A DNA stretch of 14,508 bases from Desulfobacterales bacterium (GTDB taxonomy: Bacteria > Desulfobacterota > Desulfobacteria > Desulfobacterales > UBA11574): contig JAQYVG010000060.1 of the NCBI GenBank assembly GCA_030145595.1, positions 1 through 14,508 of the forward strand, in the 5' to 3' direction. Position numbers and translations under genes: made by a program. Below, piece by piece: positions 1-5,953 of this stretch. Within the stretch, counting starts at the first letter, position 1, and each line of letters begins with the position of its first letter. The notes under the pieces are model-generated. The model ran no database searches, was not told the origin of the DNA, and was given only the letters and a program-made list of their open reading frames with translations.

Positions 1-55
1 GGAGGGAAGGTTGTGTTTCAGGATGAGCACTTCGTTTGAGGATCGCTACACTTAA

Positions 56-173
56 GGTTGGAGGTTAGCGCTTCGCGGTTAGAGGATAGAGGTTGGAGGC
101 AAAAGAGTTTTTTGTTTTAACCTAAAGCGAAGCGCTCCTCAGACCTAATGCGTTTTACCGGTTGGAGGCAAAA
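56..173. repeat. GGTTGGAGG repeat cluster, upstream copies
   Basis: GGTTGGAGG occurs at 56-64, 91-99 and 160-168. The last two are part of an identical 14-mer, GGTTGGAGGCAAAA (91-104 and 160-173). The third copy lies inside the predicted start region of the following gene. The same motif returns in inverted orientation at 611-631, on the other side of that gene. The repeats are seen directly; that they bound an inserted unit is inferred. Confidence 0.75.
67..136. repeat. 10-bp inverted repeat AGCGCTTCGC / GCGAAGCGCT
   Basis: Perfect 10-bp arms at 67-76 and 127-136 with a 50-bp spacer that contains one GGTTGGAGG copy. The spacer is too long for a simple terminator hairpin and no T-tract follows. 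It is part of the repeat-rich island before the four-helix-bundle gene; its function is unknown. Confidence 0.6.
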
Positions 174-576
174 TATTAGTGACTATGTGTTTCCATTTGA
201 AAAGCTTCAGGTATGGCAACTATCGGTTGATCTTGCGGAATTCGTTCTTGATCTGCTTGATAATTTCCCAAAGAACAGGTATTTTCGGTTGGTTGGTCAA
301 ATGGAAGCTGCTGTCACATCGCCAGCACAAAATACTGCTGAGGGAAAAGGTCGCCAGTATAAAAAAGAATTTATACAATTTCTTCACATTGCCCAAGGTT
401 CCTTGTATGAAGTTGTAACGCTCAACGAAATTTTTCGAAGAAAAAAACTTTTTTCAGATGAAGAGTCAACCGAAATCAGAAAACGATGCGAACAAATCGA
501 TCGAAAACTAAATGGATTGATCAATTCACTCAGAGGGAATAAACGAAAATATTTTGCCGGCAAGTTGGAAGAATGA
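148..576 (+). CDS. four-helix-bundle protein, 23S rRNA intervening-sequence (S23/IVP) family
   Basis: A 142-aa protein. From about residue 17 it shows the family pattern: FEKLQVWQ, then a helix, a QMEAAVTSPAQNTAEGKGRQ segment where most members have an AxSIPxNIAEGxGR-type motif, then KKEFIQFLHIAQGSLYEV and a final charged helix. The family was named for ORFs inside 23S rRNA intervening sequences, but copies are common as stand-alone intergenic genes, and no rRNA is seen here. The biochemical role is unknown. The DGR accessory protein Avd is structurally related, but no reverse transcriptase is present. The start is uncertain: ATG 148 has no Shine-Dalgarno and its first codons run through a GGTTGGAGG repeat. 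GTG 187, just before FPFEKLQ, is an alternative, with a GGAGG 18 nt upstream that is too far to be convincing. GGTTGGAGG-type repeats flank the gene in opposite orientations, which suggests insertion ahead of pilR. Confidence 0.85.
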   Translation: MRFTGWRQNISDYVFPFEKLQVWQLSVDLAEFVLDLLDNFPKNRYFRLVGQMEAAVTSPAQNTAEGKGRQYKKEFIQFLHIAQGSLYEVVTLNEIFRRKKLFSDEESTEIRKRCEQIDRKLNGLINSLRGNKRKYFAGKLEE

Positions 577-610
577 AGCGATTAAAGTTTGAGGTTTAAG
601 GCCGTTGATT

Positions 611-637
611 TTTTGCCTCCGACCTCCAACCTCCAAC
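611..637. repeat. GGTTGGAGG repeat, downstream inverted copy
   Basis: TTTTGCCTCC at 611-620 is the exact reverse complement of GGAGGCAAAA at 95-104 and 164-173, and CCTCCAACC at 623-631 is the reverse complement of GGTTGGAGG. With the upstream cluster it brackets the four-helix-bundle gene. It ends about 7 bp before the likely ATG of pilR, so the inserted sequence supplies the immediate 5' leader of that gene. Confidence 0.7.
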
Positions 638-643
638 AATAAT

Positions 644-2038
644 ATGCCTATGCCAAACAACACTCCACACATACTGGTTGTAGACGATGAGCTGAGCATG
701 CGAGAGTTGCTCGAAATTTTGCTCGCAGGGGAAGGTTATAAGGTAACTTGCGCCGAAAGCGGCCGCCAGGCAGTATCCATGGTAAAAAAAGCAGATTTTG
801 ATCTTTTGCTGTGCGATATCAGACTTGGTGATATTACCGGAATTGACGTGCTGCGGGCTTCAAAAAAGCGCAATCAAAATACCGTAGTCATCATGATATC
901 CGCCTATGCAACCACCGAAACCGCGGTGGAAGCCATGAATGAAGGCGCTTATGACTATGTGCCCAAGCCCTTTGACAATGAAGAGCTTAAACAGACCATT
1001 GCAAAAGCGCTGCAATTGAGAACCCTGGAGCATGAAAAAGAGCTCCTTGATGATGAACTCAAGCAAACACTTCATTTTGGTACGATAGTGGGTAACAGCT
1101 CCGCCATGCTGAACGTCTACAATATGATCAGCCAGGTTGCCGAAACCCGGACAAACATCATGATTACCGGCGAAAGCGGAACCGGCAAGGAGTTGATCGC
1201 GCGTGCCATCCATGATCAGAGTGATCGGCGGGACAAACCTTTTATGGTTATCAACTGCGCCGGAATTCCCGAAACATTGATGGAAAGCGAACTTTTCGGT
1301 CACAAGCAGGGTGCTTTTACCGGTGCTGCCCAGGACAAAAAGGGGCTTTTTGAAATTGCCGACAAAGGTACGGTTTTTCTTGATGAAATCGGGGAGATCA
1401 GCCCCCCTATACAGGTCAAGCTGCTCAGGGCGGTCCAGGAGAGGGTTTTCAAGGCCGTGGGCGGCAACGAAGATATTGCCGTTGATATCCGTCTTATTTC
1501 CGCCACCAACAAGGAATTGGATCAGGAAGTCATTGCCGGACGATTCCGGGAAGATCTGTTTTATCGATTGAACGTGATCGAAATCAAGCTGCCGGCGCTG
1601 CGGGAAAGAAAAAGCGATCTGCGGCTTTTAGCCCAGCATTTTCTTGAAAAATATGCCCGTGAAATGGGCAAGGAGATTACCAAAATTTCATCTTACGCCA
1701 TTGACCTTTTAAACAAATACGATTTTCCCGGCAATATCCGTGAGCTTGAAAACCTGATGGAGCGCAGCGTGGCCCTTTCAAGCACCAATATTATCCTGCC
1801 GGACAGCCTGGCGCTTTCGTTTCATAAGCAACGATGGGTCGAAGGTATCGCGGATCAAAGGCTCGACCTGGAAGAAGTGCAAAACGGGGTTTCACTGGAT
1901 GCTATTCTGCAAGAAATCGAGAGAGCCTATCTTAAAAAGGCTCTGGAGTATAGCGGAGGGAGCAAGCAAAAAGCGGCCGATCTTTTAGGTGTCAATTATA
2001 CTACTTTTTTGTATCGCCTTGATAAATTGTTGAATTAA
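644..2038 (+). CDS. pilR: PilR-type sigma-54-dependent response regulator
   Basis: NtrC-family activator, 464 aa from ATG 644. The receiver domain (about residues 9-125) has the acidic pair in VVDDE and phospho-acceptor Asp58 in LLCDIRL. The AAA+ sigma-54-interaction domain (about 146-370) has Walker A GESGTGKE (176-183), the sigma-54 loop GAFTGA (223-228) and Walker B GTVFLDE (242-248). The C-terminus is a Fis-type helix-turn-helix (about 438-462, GGSKQKAADLLGVNYTTFLY). Known role of the family: when phosphorylated by a partner kinase (PilS), it binds upstream of a -24/-12 promoter and drives open-complex formation by sigma-54 polymerase. A TTG at 605 in the same frame would add 13 residues translated from repeat DNA, so ATG 644 (or 650) is preferred; neither has a clear Shine-Dalgarno. 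The pilA regulatory region follows immediately. No pilS is inside the window. The pilR name rests on domain order and neighbourhood. Confidence 0.9.
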   Translation: MPMPNNTPHILVVDDELSMRELLEILLAGEGYKVTCAESGRQAVSMVKKADFDLLLCDIRLGDITGIDVLRASKKRNQNTVVIMISAYATTETAVEAMNEGAYDYVPKPFDNEELKQTIAKALQLRTLEHEKELLDDELKQTLHFGTIVGNSSAMLNVYNMISQVAETRTNIMITGESGTGKELIARAIHDQSDRRDKPFMVINCAGIPETLMESELFGHKQGAFTGAAQDKKGLFEIADKGTVFLDEIGEISPPIQVKLLRAVQERVFKAVGGNEDIAVDIRLISATNKELDQEVIAGRFREDLFYRLNVIEIKLPALRERKSDLRLLAQHFLEKYAREMGKEITKISSYAIDLLNKYDFPGNIRELENLMERSVALSSTNIILPDSLALSFHKQRWVEGIADQRLDLEEVQNGVSLDAILQEIERAYLKKALEYSGGSKQKAADLLGVNYTTFLYRLDKLLN

Positions 2039-2182
2039 CAGAATTTGATATTTTCCTATTTTGAAATGTATTCAGCGCAACGAAGATCCCGCTAATCGGG
2101 GCTCCGGTCATGTCATTTTCTTGAAGGGCGATATGAATACCGTATTCAGTAACAAAAGGGGGTTCCAAACTTGAACATCAAT

Positions 2183-2219
2183 TTACAAGTTCTTGTAATT
2201 TTTTTACAAAAAATTGTAA
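2183..2219. promoter_or_regulatory. twin palindromic operators, probable activator binding sites
   Basis: Two copies of TTACAA-N4-TTGTAA, at 2183-2198 (N4 = GTTC) and 2204-2219 (N4 = AAAA). Their starts are exactly 21 bp apart, i.e. two helical turns, so both face the same side of the DNA. They lie about 110-145 bp upstream of the -24 element at 2327, the usual place for an enhancer bound by an NtrC-type dimer pair. PilR, encoded just upstream, is the obvious candidate; binding itself is inferred. Confidence 0.7.
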
Positions 2220-2326
2220 ATTAAGTCTATGTTTTTCCCGGGCAAATTTCAAACATTTTGGAGCTAAAATAAACTTTATACACAAATACAAGGTGTTATA
2301 AATTTAAATTAAAGCTTTTGAGTTTA

Positions 2327-2342
2327 AGGCACATTATTTGCA
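2327..2342 (+). promoter_or_regulatory. sigma-54 (-24/-12) promoter of pilA
   Basis: AGGCACATTATTTGCA matches the sigma-54 consensus TGGCACGNNNNTTGCW at all but two positions, with the invariant GG and GC at the required spacing. Transcription would start near 2354, leaving a leader of about 135 nt before pilA. It sits downstream of twin palindromes and of a sigma-54 activator gene, which makes it much more likely to be real than an isolated motif match. Confidence 0.85.
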
Positions 2343-2475
2343 GAATAGAAAACCTAAATTGTAGTTGCTTTATGTGGGTTAATGGGGTTAAGATTTATTT
2401 CAAAAAGCGGGAGTTAAATACAAGCTTTTGAATATACATCTAAAAACATGAAAAATCCAATTAATTTTTAACAAA

Positions 2476-2483
2476 AAGGAGGT
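2476..2483 (+). promoter_or_regulatory. strong ribosome binding site of pilA
   Basis: AAGGAGGT, complementary to the 16S rRNA 3' end, lies 5 nt before the ATG at 2489. It is by far the strongest Shine-Dalgarno among the plus-strand genes here, consistent with high expression of a structural pilin. The membrane-enzyme genes have weak or no such site. Confidence 0.85.
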
Positions 2484-2488
2484 CCAAA

Positions 2489-2893
2489 ATGCTTCAAAAA
2501 CTAAGACGTAACAATGAAAAAGGTTTTACACTGATCGAGTTGATGATCGTTATTGCGATTATCGGCATCCTGGCGGCTATCGCCATTCCGAACTTCTTGT
2601 CGTATCGAACAAAGGGCCAGAATTCCGCAGCCCTTTCTAACGCCAAAAATTTCTATAATTCCGCGCTGGCTTACTTTTCCGATACCGAGAGCACCGCCAC
2701 TGCGGTCACCGCCGCTCAGGCTATTGTTGTTGGTGCTGCTGGTGTACCCGGCTTTACTCCTGATGCTAATGTAACCGTTGCCGGAACGTCGATCATAGAC
2801 GACAATGGTGCTATTACTAGCACTCTGACGTTTAGCCACACTGCTTCAACCATGGTATATACCCTTAATAACGATGGCTCTACAAGTCACTAA
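2489..2893 (+). CDS. pilA: type IV major pilin precursor (PilA-like)
   Basis: A 134-aa prepilin. It has a 12-residue charged leader ending in Lys-Gly, then the class III prepilin signal FTLIELMIVIAIIGILAAIA. The prepilin peptidase would cut between Gly12 and Phe13 and methylate Phe1; Glu5 of the mature chain (E17) is present. The hydrophobic alpha1-N helix is followed by PNFLSYRTKG. The mature protein is about 122 aa and has no cysteine, so the disulfide-bonded D-loop of many pilins is absent. The C-terminal half is unusually rich in Ser and Thr (about 21 of the last 71 residues) and ends GSTSH, giving many possible O-glycan acceptors. Phe1, Phe24 and Tyr27 match aromatic positions of the short Geobacter pilin, with further aromatics at mature 43, 44, 50 and 51. 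It is driven by the sigma-54 promoter and ends at a strong terminator. A minor pilin is possible, but the promoter and ribosome binding site favour the major subunit. Confidence 0.9.
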   Translation: MLQKLRRNNEKGFTLIELMIVIAIIGILAAIAIPNFLSYRTKGQNSAALSNAKNFYNSALAYFSDTESTATAVTAAQAIVVGAAGVPGFTPDANVTVAGTSIIDDNGAITSTLTFSHTASTMVYTLNNDGSTSH

Positions 2894-2920
2894 ATCTTAA
2901 ATATTATGTTACTTAACAAT

Positions 2921-2951
2921 AAAGGGGGGGCATGAATGCCCCCCTTTTTTT
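2921..2951 (+). terminator. rho-independent terminator of pilA, probably bidirectional
   Basis: A run of seven G (2924-2930), a short AT-rich loop and six C (2939-2944) form a very stable hairpin, followed by a seven-T tract (2945-2951). On the minus strand the same hairpin is followed by TTTATT, so it may also stop the convergent methyltransferase gene, whose stop codon falls at the end of the T-tract. Confidence 0.9.
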
Positions 2952-3678
2952 ATGTTCTCTCCAGAACAACAAAGATACGAAAAGCCAGAAAGCAACTTAA
3001 TGGTTTTAATAACTTTTCTATCCATTCAAAAAGGTTATACATGAATAGCGGGCATAGGCTCGGATGATTAAATCCACCACTAAGTGGGTAAAGGATAAAA
3101 TCTGAACGCTCCTGTCTGATGATTTTAAGATGAGGACATGTTTCAATAAAACGCTCTTTATATTTTTCAAATATCAGAGTGGTTACAGCCTGATTACCGC
3201 TAAAGGGGCTTTTTCCTTTTACAGAACAATCAATTTTAAAAGGATCTATATTCCGATCCATTCCCTCAGAATGAATAAAGCGGTATACTAAAGAAGAAGT
3301 CCAGGAAACATATGGCTCCATTATTAGAATCCTCCCGCCCTGCTTCAAAACCCTTGCTGCATCAGAAAAAAAGGAAACCGGTCCCCGAAGGTGATGAAGA
3401 ACGTCAAACAGCACGATATTGTCCAGACTTCCATCTTTAAAGGGCAGATGGTGTGCATCTGCTGCTACATCCAGCCATGAAACTAAAAGGATATCAGAAC
3501 TTATCGCATCCGGGAAAAACTCTTTAAGATTTCCGCTTCCTCCGCCGATTTCCATGATTGTGCCCGGATTTATGGCATTCCCGATAATGCTGTACCACTT
3601 ATGATACAACCTCCTTAAAATTTCCTTGGATTTCCAGACTTCTCGTCGCTTATATAAGATATCAGAATATTGAAGCAT
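2950..3678 (-). CDS. class I SAM-dependent methyltransferase (Methyltransf_11 type)
   Basis: A 242-aa soluble protein with a Rossmann methyltransferase core. The glycine-rich SAM loop is MEIGGGSGN (42-50), followed by an acidic and Asp-Ala-His-His-Leu-Pro-Phe stretch (about 70-80), then VLFDVLHHL (89-97) and an ILIMEPY strand (117-123) after the post-V helix KQGGR. Substrate is unknown; small enzymes of this type in surface-polysaccharide loci often methylate sugars or lipids. The C-terminal third (GKSPFSGNQA... LSGG...) is the same domain found as a decayed copy at 7798-8070. It converges on pilA and diverges from the membrane glycosyltransferase array. No clear Shine-Dalgarno precedes the ATG at 3678. 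Role in pilin or glycan modification is inferred from position only. Confidence 0.85.
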   Translation of the reverse strand: MLQYSDILYKRREVWKSKEILRRLYHKWYSIIGNAINPGTIMEIGGGSGNLKEFFPDAISSDILLVSWLDVAADAHHLPFKDGSLDNIVLFDVLHHLRGPVSFFSDAARVLKQGGRILIMEPYVSWTSSLVYRFIHSEGMDRNIDPFKIDCSVKGKSPFSGNQAVTTLIFEKYKERFIETCPHLKIIRQERSDFILYPLSGGFNHPSLCPLFMYNLFEWIEKLLKPLSCFLAFRIFVVLERT

Positions 3679-3726
3679 CGTTTTAGGAACTCAACAGTCT
3701 AAGTTTATTATCATGCAAAACCAATC

Positions 3727-3756
3727 TTTACAACTGCACCTTAAACATCTTATACT
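3727..3756 (+). promoter_or_regulatory. candidate sigma-70 promoter for the membrane glycosyltransferase array
   Basis: TTTACA (3727-3732), an 18-bp spacer and TATACT (3751-3756); each hexamer matches the consensus at five of six positions. It points into the plus-strand array, lies between the divergent methyltransferase gene and the first TMTC-like gene, and would start transcription near 3763. AT-rich DNA produces such matches by chance, so this is tentative. Confidence 0.45.
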
Positions 3757-3778
3757 AAGATATTAGGACCGGGTTTAC

Positions 3779-3880
3779 TTGAAAGAGTTTATTAAGTTTG
3801 TTTCTGCCATGAACTTTTCAAAAGATGAGATAGCACGCTTTATGGTTCTGCTAAAAAAAAACATGGAAAGAGATCTATAG
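3779..3880 (+). other. small open frame or gene remnant, 33 codons
   Basis: From TTG 3779 (frame open from 3767) it encodes a 33-residue basic, helical-looking peptide (KEFIKFVSAMNFSKDEIARF, then LLKKNMERDL) ending at TAG 3878-3880. The composition is protein-like, but the start has no convincing Shine-Dalgarno. It could be the last helix of a lost gene or a small leader ORF. It lies between the candidate promoter and the first array gene. Family not recognised. Confidence 0.3.
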
Positions 3881-3931
3881 ATATAACGGGTATGCGGTTT
3901 GGAGTTTGCAGATCTGACGGCAATAAAAAAC

Positions 3932-5953
3932 ATGAACAATACCGACAAACATAGAATATTTAATATTCGTTATGATTTTTTGGTCTGCCTATTCCTTGTT
4001 GTTACTACGCTTGCTGCCTATTGGCAGGTGACAAATCATGAGTTTATTAATTATGACGATGATATTTATATAACCCAAAATTACCATGTTCAGGCCGGCC
4101 TGAACTTAGAGAGTACTATCTGGTCATTCACTTCAGGCACAATGATATCAAATTATTGGCATCCATTAACATGGCTGTCACACATACTGGACTTTAAGCT
4201 TTACGGAATGAATGCCGGCGGACATCATATGACCAGTCTTCTTTTGCATATCACAAACACATTATTATTGTTTTTTATCTTTAGAAGGATGACTGGAAAT
4301 ATATGGCAGAGTGGTTGTGTTGCGGCGCTTTTTGCTTTGCATCCGCTTCATGTAGAATCTGTTGCATGGGTGGCTGAAAGAAAAGATGTGCTCAGCACTT
4401 TTTTCTGGTTGCTTACTATGCTGGCTTATTGCCGCTACGTTGAGAAACCGGTATTGATCAGATATTTTATGGTGATGTTTTTTTTTGTTTTGGGTCTCAT
4501 GTCCAAGCCGATGCTTGTAACCCTGCCGTTTGTTTTACTTCTGATGGATTATTGGCCGTTGGGCCGTTTGCAGTTGGGCCAATCGATCAAAACGGGTAAC
4601 GTTAAGACTCAAAAGACGTCTGCTTTGCATCTGGTTGGGGAAAAAATCCCCCTTTTTTTGCTGACCGCGGTTGCCAGTGTGGCGGCTTATATTACACAGC
4701 AAAAAGGGGGCGCTTTAACATCTATGGATTTAACGTTGTTTAAGATTCAAATAGCAAACGCGCTTATTTCATACGTAAGCTACATTGGAAAAATGATCTG
4801 GCCAAGCCAACTTGCAGTTTTCTATCCCCACCCCGGGACACTGCCGATATGGGAGTCTATTGTGGCCGGATTATTATTGATATTTACAACGGTGTTTATT
4901 ATTAGTGCCCGGCGAAGGTTCCCCTATCTTTTCGTAGGATGGTTTTGGTACATAGGCACCCTTGTGCCGGTGATCGGATTGGTCAAGGTGGGCAGTTTTG
5001 CTATGGCTGATAGATATACATATGTTCCACTTATCGGTTTATTTATTGTTATTGCCTGGTTTGTCCCTGAACTTGTTGCACGACGAACCCATAAAAAAAT
5101 CTTGTTTGTCACATCAGCAATTATTTACCTGTCGATTCTAATGCCAGTAACTTACAAACAAGTACGATACTGGGAAAATAGCACGGCACTTTTTACACAT
5201 ACCTTAAATGTTACAGCCAATAACCATATTGCGCACGCCAAACTGGGTGAAGCGCTGGCAGAGCAGAATAGAACCGTTGAAGCTATCAGGCATTATTCTG
5301 AAGCGCTACGAATAGAACCTGATTATGTCCACGCTCATCTCAACATGGGAGTTGCTCAGGCCAGTCTGGGGAATAGTGAAAATGCTGTTTATTACTATAA
5401 AAAAGCTCTACAAAAAAAGCCAAACTATGCAAAAGCCCATAACAACCTGGGGAATGAAATGGCTCGACAAGGGAATTTTGAAGCCGCCGTTTACCATTAT
5501 AATGAAGTCCTAAAGATCAATCCCAATTATGCAGGTGCACATTACAACTTAGGCAAAATCGCTGGTAATCAAGGAAAGATTGAAGACGCAATTATTTATT
5601 ACAAAAAAACATTGCAAGTTAACCCGAATATGACTGAGGCTTTATATAATCTGTCGTGGATCACAGCCACGGCTCAAGATGATAAATTTAGAAACGGAAT
5701 TGAGGCGACTAAACTGGCAGAAAAACTCTGTAAACTTCAAGATTACAGTCAACCTTTGTCTCTGGATGCGCTTGCCGCAGCTTATGCAGAAGCAGGAAGG
5801 TTTAAAGAGGCTGTTTTAACAGCTCAAAAAGCGCTTAATCTCGCTTTGTTATCTGGCCCGGAAGAACTGGCTTTAGGTTTACAAAAGAGACTCAAGTTAT
5901 ATCAGGCCAAACGTCCGTTCAGACAAATATTGCGTCGTAAAAATGAATCGTAA
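3932..5953 (+). CDS. TMTC/GT105-like membrane glycosyltransferase with TPR tail, paralogue 1
   Basis: 673 aa from ATG 3932; an in-frame TTG at 3899 would add 11. The first membrane helix (about 15-32) is followed by an acidic loop, NYDDD (about 40-44), in the position where GT-C enzymes carry catalytic acidic residues. Next come the hallmark HPLHVESVAWVAERKDVL (about 137-154), several helices, GTLVPVIGL and MADRYTYVPLIG (about 358-370). Four 34-residue TPRs start near 431, then a distinct tail (LAAAYAEAGRFKEAVL... GLQKRLKLYQ). Eukaryotic TMTC1-4 are ER O-mannosyltransferases with this layout; the bacterial relatives are uncharacterised. Expected reaction: transfer of a sugar from a polyprenyl-phosphate carrier to protein on the outer face of the inner membrane, with TPRs binding the acceptor. 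The last 11 bp overlap paralogue 2, implying translational coupling. Neither start has a good Shine-Dalgarno. Confidence 0.85.
   Translation: MNNTDKHRIFNIRYDFLVCLFLVVTTLAAYWQVTNHEFINYDDDIYITQNYHVQAGLNLESTIWSFTSGTMISNYWHPLTWLSHILDFKLYGMNAGGHHMTSLLLHITNTLLLFFIFRRMTGNIWQSGCVAALFALHPLHVESVAWVAERKDVLSTFFWLLTMLAYCRYVEKPVLIRYFMVMFFFVLGLMSKPMLVTLPFVLLLMDYWPLGRLQLGQSIKTGNVKTQKTSALHLVGEKIPLFLLTAVASVAAYITQQKGGALTSMDLTLFKIQIANALISYVSYIGKMIWPSQLAVFYPHPGTLPIWESIVAGLLLIFTTVFIISARRRFPYLFVGWFWYIGTLVPVIGLVKVGSFAMADRYTYVPLIGLFIVIAWFVPELVARRTHKKILFVTSAIIYLSILMPVTYKQVRYWENSTALFTHTLNVTANNHIAHAKLGEALAEQNRTVEAIRHYSEALRIEPDYVHAHLNMGVAQASLGNSENAVYYYKKALQKKPNYAKAHNNLGNEMARQGNFEAAVYHYNEVLKINPNYAGAHYNLGKIAGNQGKIEDAIIYYKKTLQVNPNMTEALYNLSWITATAQDDKFRNGIEATKLAEKLCKLQDYSQPLSLDALAAAYAEAGRFKEAVLTAQKALNLALLSGPEELALGLQKRLKLYQAKRPFRQILRRKNES

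Noticed and set aside
148..576. Accessory (Avd-like) protein of a diversity-generating retroelement
   Set aside because: Avd shares the four-helix-bundle fold, but there is no reverse transcriptase, template repeat or variable repeat in the window.
860..1303. Minus-strand open frame of 147 codons inside pilR
   Set aside because: It is the antisense of the PilR receiver and AAA+ domains, which carry all expected motifs on the plus strand.
2086..2100. Terminator after pilR (CCCG-CTAAT-CGGG)
   Set aside because: The stem is only 4 bp and no T-tract follows.
2343..2488. Cyclic-di-GMP (GEMM) riboswitch in the pilA leader
   Set aside because: Pilin genes in this phylum can carry one, but the conserved GEMM core sequences were not found in the leader.
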